NCBI RefSeq assembly: GCF_016458825.1
Contig: NZ_CP066744.1
Coordinates: 1,981,868 to 2,045,867 of the forward strand
From: Miniphocaeibacter halophilus
Lineage (GTDB): Bacteria > Bacillota > Clostridia > Tissierellales > Peptoniphilaceae
DNA: 64,000 bases
Direction: 5' to 3'
This document shows positions 25,269 through 33,677 of the stretch, piece by piece. Each line of letters begins with the position of its first letter. Within the stretch, counting starts at the first letter, position 1. The notes beneath the pieces are model-generated. The model saw nothing but the letters and a program-made list of their open reading frames with translations. It ran no database searches and had not been told where the DNA came from. The translations under genes and the position numbers were made by a program.

Positions 25269-27170
25269 ATGATTCAGGTTTTATCTAATGATACTATTCA
25301 AAAAATTGCTGCTGGTGAAGTAATTGAAAAACCTAGTTCTATAGTAAAAGAATTAGTTGAAAATTCTATAGATGCAGGGGCTACTAATATTGTAGTAGAA
25401 ATAAAAAATGGCGGCTTAGATTATATAGAAGTGCTGGATAATGGAAAGGGTATTGCGAAAGACGAAATAGAAATCGCATTTAAAAGGCATGCAACTTCAA
25501 AATTAAATGATTTTAATGATCTATATAATTTACAATCCTTAGGTTTTAGGGGAGAAGCATTAGCAAGTATTGTTTCAGTTAGTAAAGTTATTATTTCCAC
25601 TAGGACTAATGACGAAAAATTGGGACATAAAGTATATTTTGAAGATGGTAAAAAAATAGAAGAAAGACCAATTGCAAAGAATATAGGAACAAGTATTATT
25701 GTAAAAGATTTATTTTACAATGTACCAGTTAGGAAAAGATTCTTAAAGAGCAAGACTACAGAAGCTAATAGCATAACAAATTTAATGTATAAATTAGCTA
25801 TAGGAAATTATGGCATTGGAATAACATATATTAAAGACGATAAATTAATTTTTGAAACAAAAGAAAAGGAAAATTTAAATTCAGTATTAACTGAGTTATT
25901 TGGAGTTAATATAGTTGATAATTTGTTAGAATTTACTCTAAGTGGTAGAGAATACAAGATTAACGGTTATATATCCAATAATAAATACTATAGAGCCAAT
26001 AGATCTTTACAATATATATATATAAATGGTAGATATATAGAGAGTAAAGAAATACGAGATTCAATAGAAACTGCTTATAAAGCAGTAATTCCAAATGGTA
26101 GATATCCTGTTTTCCAGATTTTTTTAAGTATTAATCCAAAACATATCGATGTAAATATCCATCCGAATAAAGAAAAGGTTCAAATAACAATATTAGAAGA
26201 AATATTAAATAGTATACAATTAAAAACTAAAGAGATATTAAATCAAGAATTTTCCTTACCAGAAATAAAATCTAAAGATGATATAAAGGAAAATATTCTT
26301 TTTCAAGAAGATAATAGTATTAAGGACCTATTGGAGAAGTTTGAAAACAATAAAGCTACAAATAGTATTTCTAATACTAATACAGATAAGATTGAAAAGA
26401 TTGAGCATGATAATACAGGAAAAATTAATTTAGATAATAATACTACTTCTGAAGAAGATTTTAATAATTTTGTATTTGAATCTAATGAATACTATAGTGT
26501 CAATACAAATACCCAAGAAGATTTAGAAATAAAAGAGGATTATAATATTGAAATAGAAGAAGTTAATTTTATTAAAGAGAATGATTTTAATGAATATATA
26601 TATATAGGTACTATATTTAAAACGTATCTTTTATATGAAGATCGAGTTAACAATAGAATTTTCATAGTAGATCAACATGCAGCCCATGAAAGAGTATTAT
26701 ATGAGGAGTTTTTGAAAGAATTTGAAGAAGATGAAGTTATAATACAAGAACTTATCGTTCCAATTACTATCGATTTGAAACAAGACGAATATGATTTATA
26801 CTTAGAGAACAAAGATATTTTCGGTAAAATAGGATATAATGTTGACCTGTTTGGTGGTCGTACTATAATCATAAGATCAGTTCCAAATATACTAGGAAAC
26901 GCTAAAAATGAACAATTGTTTTTGGACTTACTAGACTCTATATCTAATTCAGATAAAAAGGATGGATTAGATTCTATTTATAAGAAAATTATTAAAAATT
27001 CTTGTAAAAACGCTGTTAAAGCAGGGGATTCATTAAGCGAAATGGAAATAAGGGAATTATTGAACAAATTAATGAATTGTAAAGAACCTTATACATGTCC
27101 ACATGGACGACCTACCTTAATTGAAATGTCAAAATATGAATTAGAAAAAGAATTTATGAGAGTGAAATAA
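25269..27170 (+). CDS. mutL: DNA mismatch repair endonuclease MutL
   Basis: A 633-residue GHKL ATPase with an endonuclease C-terminus. N-terminal motifs: ELVENSIDAGAT, LDNGKGI and GFRGEALASI. A variable acidic linker (about 345-440) follows. The C-terminal nuclease motif DQHAAHERVLYEE (about residue 467) and zinc motif CPHGRP (about 609) show that it nicks DNA itself, as expected in organisms without MutH. Its TAA overlaps the ATG of miaA. Confidence 0.96.
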   Translation: MIQVLSNDTIQKIAAGEVIEKPSSIVKELVENSIDAGATNIVVEIKNGGLDYIEVLDNGKGIAKDEIEIAFKRHATSKLNDFNDLYNLQSLGFRGEALASIVSVSKVIISTRTNDEKLGHKVYFEDGKKIEERPIAKNIGTSIIVKDLFYNVPVRKRFLKSKTTEANSITNLMYKLAIGNYGIGITYIKDDKLIFETKEKENLNSVLTELFGVNIVDNLLEFTLSGREYKINGYISNNKYYRANRSLQYIYINGRYIESKEIRDSIETAYKAVIPNGRYPVFQIFLSINPKHIDVNIHPNKEKVQITILEEILNSIQLKTKEILNQEFSLPEIKSKDDIKENILFQEDNSIKDLLEKFENNKATNSISNTNTDKIEKIEHDNTGKINLDNNTTSEEDFNNFVFESNEYYSVNTNTQEDLEIKEDYNIEIEEVNFIKENDFNEYIYIGTIFKTYLLYEDRVNNRIFIVDQHAAHERVLYEEFLKEFEEDEVIIQELIVPITIDLKQDEYDLYLENKDIFGKIGYNVDLFGGRTIIIRSVPNILGNAKNEQLFLDLLDSISNSDKKDGLDSIYKKIIKNSCKNAVKAGDSLSEMEIRELLNKLMNCKEPYTCPHGRPTLIEMSKYELEKEFMRVK

Positions 27171-28102
27171 TGAAAAAAGTTGTTATAATTGTTGGACCAA
27201 CAGCTAGTGGAAAGACAGAATTATCATTAAAACTTGCATACAAGCTAAACTCTGAAATTATATCGGCGGATTCTATGCAAATATATAAATATATGGATAT
27301 AGGGACAGCTAAAGTAGATAAAGATGATAGAAAAAAAATAAAACATTTTATGATAGATATTATAGAACCTAATGTTGAATTTTCAGTAGCTGATTATCAA
27401 AGATTAGCAAAAATGCACCTAGAAAAAATTTTAAATGATAATAAAATTCCAATTGTAGTTGGAGGTACAGGACTATATATAAACTCTATAGTATATGATT
27501 TGGATTTCTCAAATGCTAAACCAAATACAGAAATTAGAGATTTATTATGGAAAGACTATGAAGAAAAAGGCAAAGATTATATTCTTAATTTGTTAAAATC
27601 AGTTGATGAAGAATCCTATAATAGTATAGATCATAACAATATTAAAAGAATTATACGAGCTATAGAGGTATATAAAGTCACAGGAACTAAATTTTCTAAT
27701 CAAAATAAAAATTTTAGAAAAGAAAATAAAGATTATGAATTTTTCATATATGGACTAAATGACAATAGAGAAAAATTATATGAAAGAATTAATAATCGAG
27801 TTGATAAAATGATAGATTTAGGTTTATTTGAAGAAGTCAGGACTTTAATGGATAAATATGATAAAAATATTCAAGCTTTTAAAGGCATAGGTTATAAAGA
27901 AATAATTGATTATTATAATAACAAGTATGATAAAGAGGCTGCAATATATAAATTAAAACAAAATTCTAGAAAATATGCCAAGCGACAATTAACATGGTTT
28001 AGAAGAGATGAAAGGATTAAATGGTTTAATTTAATTAATTATAACTATGACATTAGTCAAATAACGGAAATAATATATAAGGAAGTAGTAAATGGCAAAT
28101 AA
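27170..28102 (+). CDS. miaA: tRNA dimethylallyltransferase
   Basis: A 310-residue enzyme adding the dimethylallyl group to A37 of UNN-reading tRNAs. The P-loop is GPTASGKTE (residues 8-16); DSMQIYKYMDIGTAK and VVGGTGLYI follow, and the tRNA-binding RKYAKRQLTWFRRD is near the end. It starts on TAATG with mutL and overlaps the next gene by 11 bases. Confidence 0.95.
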   Translation: MKKVVIIVGPTASGKTELSLKLAYKLNSEIISADSMQIYKYMDIGTAKVDKDDRKKIKHFMIDIIEPNVEFSVADYQRLAKMHLEKILNDNKIPIVVGGTGLYINSIVYDLDFSNAKPNTEIRDLLWKDYEEKGKDYILNLLKSVDEESYNSIDHNNIKRIIRAIEVYKVTGTKFSNQNKNFRKENKDYEFFIYGLNDNREKLYERINNRVDKMIDLGLFEEVRTLMDKYDKNIQAFKGIGYKEIIDYYNNKYDKEAAIYKLKQNSRKYAKRQLTWFRRDERIKWFNLINYNYDISQITEIIYKEVVNGK

Positions 28103-29378
28103 AGGTTGTTATTTAATTGATAATAATATTAATAATAAGGTCTATGATTTTGTTATTGATATTGAAGAAAGTTTAAAAAATAGATTTGATGAGTTAAATT
28201 CTATAGAAGAATATAATATTATAAAAATAATTCAAGCTATGCAGGATTCACGTTTATCTGCTACAGATTTTGCTTGGTCTACAGGATATGGATATGGTGA
28301 TATTGGAAGAGAAAAGGTTGAGGAAATATATTCCAAAGTATTTAAAACTGAAGATGCACTAGTAAGACCAAGTATTTCTTCTGGAACCCATGCTCTTGCC
28401 TTAACTTTACAAGGCTTATTATTACCAGGTGATACATTATTATCAATTACAGGAGACCCATATGATACCTTAAGACAGGTTATTGGTATTGAAGGTGAAG
28501 AAAAAGGAACATTATTAGAATATGGAATAAATTATAAAAAGATTGAATTAAGTAAAGATGGTAAAATCCAAAAAGATTTAGTCCTCAATTCATTAGATGA
28601 CAATATAAAAATTATTACAATACAGAGATCAACAGGATATAGTCTTAGAAATGCTATATCTATAGAAAGTATAAGAAATATAACTAAAGTAATAAAAGAA
28701 AAAAACAATAATATTATTATAATGGTGGACAATTGTTATGGTGAATTTACTCAGATTTTAGAGCCTACAGAAGTTGGTGCTGATTTAGCCGTAGGGTCCT
28801 TAATAAAAAATCCTGGTGGAGGAATAGCGCTATCGGGAGGTTATGTAGTAGGGCCTACAAAACATATTGAAAGAATTTCAAATAGATTAACAGCGCCAGG
28901 CTTAGGAAAAGAAACCGGGCTTACATTTGGAACAACAAGAACAACATTACAAGGACTTTATTTTGCTCCTAAAGTAACTATGGAAGCCTTAAAGGGAGCC
29001 TTGCTTTTTGCTAGAGTTTTTGAAAAATTAGGATTTAAAACTTTTCCAAATTCAAATTCTACTAGATATGATATTATTGAAGCTATAGTTTTTGAAAGAG
29101 AAGAATTAGTAATAGATTTTTGCAGAACTATTCAAGAGGCCTCTGTAGTAGATGCATTTGTAACTCCTTATCCTTGGGAAATGCCAGGTTATACAGATAA
29201 GGTAATAATGGCATCTGGAAGTTTTATTGATGGCTCATCTATAGAGTTAAGTGCAGACGGTCCATTAAGAGAACCATATATTGCTTATTTTCAAGGCGGT
29301 TTAAATTATTATCAGTGTAAATATGCAGTCATGCTGGTATTGAATAAATTTCTTAATAAAGGATATATAAAATTATAA
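28092..29378 (+). CDS. PLP-dependent YnbB family protein (methionine gamma-lyase-like)
   Basis: A 428-residue member of PF06838, called aluminium resistance protein or YnbB, related to cystathionine/methionine gamma-lyases. Seen: RPSISSGTHALALTLQG for cofactor binding, IMVDNCYGEFTQ with the PLP aspartate, and GSLIKNPGGG with the presumed Schiff-base lysine at about residue 238. Reaction and substrate are not established. In Bacillus ynbB also lies close to miaA. Overlaps the end of miaA; a palindromic terminator follows. Confidence 0.82.
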   Translation: MANKGCYLIDNNINNKVYDFVIDIEESLKNRFDELNSIEEYNIIKIIQAMQDSRLSATDFAWSTGYGYGDIGREKVEEIYSKVFKTEDALVRPSISSGTHALALTLQGLLLPGDTLLSITGDPYDTLRQVIGIEGEEKGTLLEYGINYKKIELSKDGKIQKDLVLNSLDDNIKIITIQRSTGYSLRNAISIESIRNITKVIKEKNNNIIIMVDNCYGEFTQILEPTEVGADLAVGSLIKNPGGGIALSGGYVVGPTKHIERISNRLTAPGLGKETGLTFGTTRTTLQGLYFAPKVTMEALKGALLFARVFEKLGFKTFPNSNSTRYDIIEAIVFEREELVIDFCRTIQEASVVDAFVTPYPWEMPGYTDKVIMASGSFIDGSSIELSADGPLREPYIAYFQGGLNYYQCKYAVMLVLNKFLNKGYIKL

Positions 29379-29406
29379 AAAATGACTAATTAATTAGTCA
29401 TTTTTT
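29377..29406. terminator. Bidirectional terminator between ynbB and lexA
   Basis: A perfect 30-base palindrome, with A6 at one end and T6 at the other, centred at 29391. It serves the plus-strand miaB-ynbB operon and the minus-strand lexA gene, overlapping the stop codons of both by one or two bases. Confidence 0.93.
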
Positions 29407-30022
29407 ATATGTCTCTATATAAGCCTATAACCTTACCTAATATTTCAACTTCTTTTACTATAATGGGAAACATTGTTGAATTTTCAGGTTTTAATTCAAC
29501 ATGGTCATTTCTTTTATAGTATCTTTTTACTGTAGCGGATTCATCTATCATGGCTACTACAATATCACCATTATTTGCGGTTTTCTGTTGTCTTACTATT
29601 ATTTTATCCCCATCGAGTATACCGGCTTCTATCATAGATTCACCTTGTACATTTAAAATAAATAAATTTCCCTTTGTAGAAAGCTCTATTGGTAGGGGAA
29701 AAGTATCCTCTATATTTTCCAATGCTAAAATAGGTTCACCAGCAGTTACTTTTCCTACAATAGGAACATCGAAAGTTTCCTTTTTTGAATTCATTTCATC
29801 ATAATCTGTATCTATAATTTCAATAGCTCTATTTTTTAAAGGATCACGTCTTATATAACCTTTATCTTCAAGTTTAACTATATGACTATGTACAGTAGAA
29901 GTAGAACTAATATTTAGTTTAGTACATATTTCTCTAATGGCTGGGGGATAGCCTTTATATTTAATATAAGATTTAATATAATTTAATATATCTGCTTGTT
30001 TTTTTGATAAATCATCATACAT
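29405..30022 (-). CDS. lexA: LexA SOS repressor
   Basis: A 205-residue repressor-protease. The winged helix includes PPAIREICTKLNISSTSTVH; self-cleavage site A94-G95 lies in VTAGEP; the Ser-Lys dyad is S129 (GESM) and K166 (ATVKRY). In damage RecA filaments trigger cleavage and release LexA-repressed genes. It is divergent from the yneA-like gene, as in Bacillus, with LexA boxes in the shared intergenic region, one of them 20 bases upstream of the lexA -35. Confidence 0.96.
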   Translation of the reverse strand: MYDDLSKKQADILNYIKSYIKYKGYPPAIREICTKLNISSTSTVHSHIVKLEDKGYIRRDPLKNRAIEIIDTDYDEMNSKKETFDVPIVGKVTAGEPILALENIEDTFPLPIELSTKGNLFILNVQGESMIEAGILDGDKIIVRQQKTANNGDIVVAMIDESATVKRYYKRNDHVELKPENSTMFPIIVKEVEILGKVIGLYRDI

Positions 30023-30051
30023 ATTTTAACACCTCAAATTTTCTTAAATAA

Positions 30052-30080
30052 AGTATATCATATTAAAACTTTACTAACAA
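30052..30080 (-). promoter_or_regulatory. lexA promoter
   Basis: On the minus strand, TTGTTA (complement of 30075-30080), a 17-base spacer and TATACT (complement of 30052-30057), the latter preceded by TGA as an extended -10. The LexA box at 30101-30114 is 20 bases upstream of this -35. Confidence 0.7.
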
Positions 30081-30100
30081 ACAATAGTTCTAATTAAACA

Positions 30101-30114
30101 CGAACAAACGTTTC
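30101..30114. promoter_or_regulatory. LexA box 1
   Basis: CGAACAAACGTTTC matches the Gram-positive LexA (DinR) consensus CGAACRNRYGTTYC at every position. It lies between the divergent lexA and yneA-like promoters. Confidence 0.88.
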
Positions 30115-30120
30115 AAATAT

Positions 30121-30149
30121 TTGACAAGCGAACAAATATTCGTTATTAT
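30121..30149 (+). promoter_or_regulatory. SOS promoter of the yneA-like gene with embedded LexA boxes
   Basis: TTGACA (30121-30126), a 17-base spacer and TATTAT (30144-30149). The spacer contains a second LexA box, CGAACAAATATTCG (30129-30142), so bound LexA would exclude polymerase. A third, weaker box reads AGAACATATGTACG at 30160-30173. With box 1, three sites in about 75 bases suggest tight repression. Confidence 0.85.
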
Positions 30150-30182
30150 ATATATTATAAGAACATATGTACGGAGGATGTT

Positions 30183-30485
30183 ATGAAAAAATACAAAATA
30201 GTTAATAAATTTAAATTTTATAGTTTTATAACTATTTCTTTAGCAATAATTCTATTTTTAGTTCTACTATTTTTTAATATAGGTAGCTCTTTAGGATCTA
30301 ATTTTAATAAAATAGAATATGAATACTATACTATAAGGGATAATGATACAGTTTGGAAGATTGCAGAGAAGTATAATAACAAGAAGATTGATATAAGGGA
30401 TTTTGTTAGTATTATTATAGATGAGAATGATTTGTTTGATTCAAATATTATTCCAGGGGAAAAAATAAGGATACCTATGATTTAA
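30183..30485 (+). CDS. yneA: YneA-like SOS cell division inhibitor (TM segment plus LysM)
   Basis: A 100-residue protein with a short basic N-terminus, one membrane segment (about 14-35) and an extracellular LysM domain (YTIRDNDTVWKIAEKYNN to PGEKIRIP). Size, architecture and position divergent from lexA match B. subtilis YneA, which delays division while DNA is repaired. Its promoter contains LexA boxes. Sequence similarity in the membrane part is low, so the name rests mainly on architecture and position. The last codons lie inside a large palindromic terminator. Confidence 0.82.
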   Translation: MKKYKIVNKFKFYSFITISLAIILFLVLLFFNIGSSLGSNFNKIEYEYYTIRDNDTVWKIAEKYNNKKIDIRDFVSIIIDENDLFDSNIIPGEKIRIPMI

Positions 30486-30502
30486 ATCATAGGTATCCTT
30501 AT
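30465..30502. terminator. 38-base perfect palindrome, bidirectional terminator
   Basis: A perfect 19-bp inverted repeat centred at 30483/30484 between the convergent yneA-like and recombinase genes. Its left half encodes the last residues and stop codon of the yneA-like gene. An A5 run at its left gives a U tract for minus-strand transcripts, so it terminates the recombinase mRNA well; on the plus strand the tail is weaker. Confidence 0.85.
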
Positions 30503-30512
30503 TTAAATTATA

Positions 30513-31466
30513 TTATAAATCTCCTAATGGATTTTTATTAATTGCACTTCTTAAACTTTCATTATCAACATGAGTATAAATCTGAGTCGTAGCCACTGAT
30601 GTATGACCAAGGATTTCTTGTAATATTTTTATATCAACATCTCCATGTTTATACATTAAAGTAGCTGCTGTGTGCCTTAGTTTATGAGTAGAGTATATAG
30701 TAGTATCAAATCCGGATAATTCTAAATAGTAATCAACTCTACGTTGTATTGCTCTATTACTCATTTTGCTTTTTCTAATACTTAAAAAGAGAAACTCATC
30801 ATCTGTTTCTGGGCGAACTTTTAAGTATTCATCAATAGCTGTATTACATGATTTGTTTAAGTATATGGTTCTTTCTTTATCTCCTTTTCCTATAACTTTT
30901 AAAGTATCATCTTTAATATCTGATAATTTGATATTTGAAAGTTCTGATAATCTCATTCCGCAATTTAGAAATAGAATTAAAATAGCCTGATCTCTTTTTC
31001 TAATAATTTCATTTTCTACATTTTGAACAGATTTAATTAATCTAATAGATTCATCTAGAGTAAGGTAGACGGGATTACGTTTTTGTTTTTTTGGTATTTC
31101 TAATTCTTCACTAGGGTTGGAATCTATTATTTTTCTAATATTTAGTAAATATTTAAAGAAGGATCTTATGCTAGACGCTTTTCTAGCTCTTGTAGTTGCG
31201 CTATCGTTATAATTTCTATCGAGAAAAGCTAAATAGGAATGTATGTCTGATAGTTGAATTCTTTTTAAATATTCTTCTGGAAAATTAGAAATGTCAATAT
31301 TATCTATATTATTATTTACAAATTCTTTAGTATTAAATCTGTAGGTAATAAATTTCAAAAATTTAGAAATATCATAACCATATTCCTTAGTAGTATTAGG
31401 GGAGCGACCCTTAATAGTTTCCATATAGTCCAAATAATCATTTAATATTAATGGATAATTTAACAA
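30513..31466 (-). CDS. Tyrosine recombinase, XerC/XerD-like
   Basis: A 317-residue phage-integrase-family recombinase with an N-terminal SAM-like core-binding domain (about 8-110) and a catalytic domain. The full catalytic set is present: R172 (CGMRLSEL), K194 (GKGDKER), H261 and R264 (HKLRHTAATL), H288 (LGHTSVATT) and Y297 (QIYTHV). Size matches Xer proteins rather than larger integrases, and no mobile element surrounds it, so a chromosome-dimer or housekeeping recombinase is likely. It may be the Xer protein of this genome or an extra paralogue. A large inverted repeat covers its promoter. Confidence 0.88.
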   Translation of the reverse strand: MLNYPLILNDYLDYMETIKGRSPNTTKEYGYDISKFLKFITYRFNTKEFVNNNIDNIDISNFPEEYLKRIQLSDIHSYLAFLDRNYNDSATTRARKASSIRSFFKYLLNIRKIIDSNPSEELEIPKKQKRNPVYLTLDESIRLIKSVQNVENEIIRKRDQAILILFLNCGMRLSELSNIKLSDIKDDTLKVIGKGDKERTIYLNKSCNTAIDEYLKVRPETDDEFLFLSIRKSKMSNRAIQRRVDYYLELSGFDTTIYSTHKLRHTAATLMYKHGDVDIKILQEILGHTSVATTQIYTHVDNESLRSAINKNPLGDL

Positions 31467-31486
31467 GGTGGAACCTCCTTAAGATT

Positions 31487-31526
31487 TTTAAGTAGTCACA
31501 AAATAATAGTTTTGTGACTACTTAAA
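31487..31526. promoter_or_regulatory. 17-bp inverted repeats with 6-bp spacer at the recombinase transcription start
   Basis: Perfect 17-base arms (31487-31503 and 31510-31526) flank TAATAG. The form, two arms ending in AAAA and TTTT around six bases, resembles a Xer core site, though the arms do not match the Bacillus dif consensus I recall. It begins one base into the recombinase -10, so transcription starts inside it; an autoregulatory operator or a recombination site fits better than a terminator, and no T tract follows in either direction. Confidence 0.6.
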
Positions 31527-31554
31527 CTATAAACCAAAATATAATAATTGTAAA
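31526..31554 (-). promoter_or_regulatory. Promoter of the tyrosine recombinase gene
   Basis: On the minus strand, TTTACA (complement of 31549-31554), a 17-base spacer and TATAGT (complement of 31526-31531), directly followed by the inverted repeat at 31487-31526. Confidence 0.65.
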
Positions 31555-31629
31555 GAGAAAATTACAATATTTATGAAAATGGCCATTTAAAACTATTAAA
31601 TTATGAAATACTAATATGTTATGTAAGAT

Positions 31630-31665
31630 AAAAAAGTAAACTAGACATACCTAGTTTACTTTTTT
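31630..31665 (-). terminator. Terminator of the aminotransferase gene
   Basis: Arms AAAAAAGTAAACTAG (31630-31644) and CTAGTTTACTTTTTT (31651-31665) around ACATAC; on the minus strand the stem ends in T6. It includes the aminotransferase stop codon. Confidence 0.85.
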
Positions 31666-32841
31666 AGAAAGATCAATTAATCTTTCTAGAGCTTTTCTTA
31701 TAGTGTCTTCATCAGTAGCATAAGAAATTCTTATATAATTATCATTTCCAAAAGCGATTCCCGGCAAAATAGCTACTTGAAATTTATCTAATAATATATT
31801 AGCCAAATCAGACGCATTCTTTATTTCTAAATCATTGTATTTTTTCCCAATGAAATATTTTATATTAATAAAACCGTAGAAAGCTCCTTGTGGTTTAATC
31901 ATATCTAATGTACCAGAGTCATTAATTAAATTATATACTAAATTAGAACGATTTTTAAACTGTGTAATCATATCTTCTATTTCGTTTTGTTCCTCTTTTA
32001 AAGCAATATAACCGGCATATTGAGCTATTGAATTTGCACAAGAAGTTGCATGGCTTTGTATTTTATTCATTAATTTAACTAAATCGCCATTAGCAGCGCA
32101 ATAACCTAAACGCCATCCAGTCATTGCATAACTTTTAGAAAAACCACCAATAGTAATTGTAATATTTTTAATTTGCTTATTGAAGGAAGCAATGCTATGA
32201 TGTTGACTAACAAAATTTAATCTTTCATAAATTTCATCTGAAATAATAAAAATCTTGTTTTTTAATGCCCAATTTGCAATGTCCATTAGTTCATTTTTAG
32301 AATAAACAGCACCAGTAGGATTAGATGGATTGTTTATTATAAGAACCTTACTTTTATTAGTTAAATATTTATCTAAATCGGAAACAGTTACTTTAAAGTC
32401 ATTATCGTAACTAGTTTCTACAGTTATAGGCACTCCACTTGCAATTTTTGTCATTTCAGGATAGCTGACCCAAAAAGGAGTGGGAATTAATACTTCATCT
32501 CCAGGATTACAAATAGCCATTAAAGCATTAAGAAGAGATTGTTTTGCTCCAGTTGAAACTATAATATCATTAGGAGAGTACTCTAATTTATTAAAATTCA
32601 AAAGTTTTTTACATATTTCTGTTCTTAATTCAAGTGTTCCATTTGCTGGAGTATACCTTGTCAATCCCTTGTTAATAGCCTCAATCCCTGCCATTCTAAT
32701 GTATTCTGGAGTATCGAAATCGGGTTCACCAGCTGTCAAATCAAGTACCGGTATTCCTTCTTGTATTAAATTTTTTGCTTTTGTTGAAAGAGCTAAAGTC
32801 ATAGAAGTTGCTAAACTTTCAATCTTTTTACTATAATTCAT
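31651..32841 (-). CDS. Pyridoxal phosphate-dependent aminotransferase (aspartate aminotransferase type)
   Basis: A 396-residue class I/II (fold type I, subgroup I-gamma) aminotransferase. Visible are LDLTAGEPDFDTPE, TGAKQSLLNALMAICNPGDE, NNPSNPTGAVY, SDEIYERL and the PLP lysine in GGFSKSYAMTGWRLGY; the carboxylate-binding arginine lies in YIRISYA. Aspartate or another common amino acid is the likely donor. The preceding PHP gene on the same strand ends only 5 bases away, so the two are probably co-transcribed. Confidence 0.88.
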   Translation of the reverse strand: MNYSKKIESLATSMTLALSTKAKNLIQEGIPVLDLTAGEPDFDTPEYIRMAGIEAINKGLTRYTPANGTLELRTEICKKLLNFNKLEYSPNDIIVSTGAKQSLLNALMAICNPGDEVLIPTPFWVSYPEMTKIASGVPITVETSYDNDFKVTVSDLDKYLTNKSKVLIINNPSNPTGAVYSKNELMDIANWALKNKIFIISDEIYERLNFVSQHHSIASFNKQIKNITITIGGFSKSYAMTGWRLGYCAANGDLVKLMNKIQSHATSCANSIAQYAGYIALKEEQNEIEDMITQFKNRSNLVYNLINDSGTLDMIKPQGAFYGFINIKYFIGKKYNDLEIKNASDLANILLDKFQVAILPGIAFGNDNYIRISYATDEDTIRKALERLIDLSKKVN

Positions 32842-32846
32842 TTATT

Positions 32847-33677
32847 TTACATCCCCTCTGTTCTTATTTTATGTAAAGCTTTAATTCTTTTAATATTTTT
32901 TTTATTTAAAATAAATTTTCCTATATATTTAGAACCGTTGATTATTTTACCATGACAATCACTGCCGCAAGTTTCTATTAAGTGGTATTTATTAGAAATG
33001 TTGTAATATTTTTCTATTTGCTCTAAAGTATGTTTTGAATTAATAATTTCAAGACCATCAATGCCTCCATGTATTAATTCATATACAATATTATCATCTC
33101 CAATATCTCCCGGGTGAGCTAATATGGACACACCTCCAGAAGATTTTATAGCTTGAAGAATCTCCTTGTAGGAGATGGATATTTTTTCCACATAGGCCAA
33201 ACCTTCACTACCTAGATATTTTTCAAAAGAATTTACTATAGAGGAAGAATAACCTTTATCCACAAGAATTTGAGCCAGATGACTTCTACTTATTATATCT
33301 TTTTTGGAGTATTCTTTAATTTCTTCATTACTAATATTAATTCCTGCTTGTGATAATTTATTTAATATTTTCTTAGTTCGTTCTATCCGATTCCTCTTAG
33401 ATCTTTCGACTATGTCTATAATATTTTTATTATTAATATCAATATAGTAACCTAGAATATGTACTTCTCGTCCTGCCATGGTGATTCCAAATTCTATTCC
33501 AGGAATGAAATCTAGATTATGGGATTTGGCTAATGTATTAGCTTCTTTAATACCATTGAAAGTATCGTGGTCCGTTAAGGAGAATCCCTTTAATTGAAGA
33601 TCCAATATGGAGTCTAAAATTTCTTTAACTGAAACTATTCCATCGGAATAGATAGAATGTAAATGTAAATCATACAT
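32847..33677 (-). CDS. PHP domain phosphoesterase
   Basis: A 276-residue PHP protein of the YciV/RNase AM type. Metal-binding motifs are DLHLHSIYSDG at the N-terminus, LTDHDTF, the glutamate in PGIEFG, HILGYY, ILAHPG and the C-terminal CGSDCHG. Homologues are 5'-3' exonucleases on short RNA or 3',5'-bisphosphate nucleotidases; which applies here is not decided. The start at 33677 follows a GGAG site. It lies upstream of the aminotransferase gene. Confidence 0.85.
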   Translation of the reverse strand: MYDLHLHSIYSDGIVSVKEILDSILDLQLKGFSLTDHDTFNGIKEANTLAKSHNLDFIPGIEFGITMAGREVHILGYYIDINNKNIIDIVERSKRNRIERTKKILNKLSQAGINISNEEIKEYSKKDIISRSHLAQILVDKGYSSSIVNSFEKYLGSEGLAYVEKISISYKEILQAIKSSGGVSILAHPGDIGDDNIVYELIHGGIDGLEIINSKHTLEQIEKYYNISNKYHLIETCGSDCHGKIINGSKYIGKFILNKKNIKRIKALHKIRTEGM

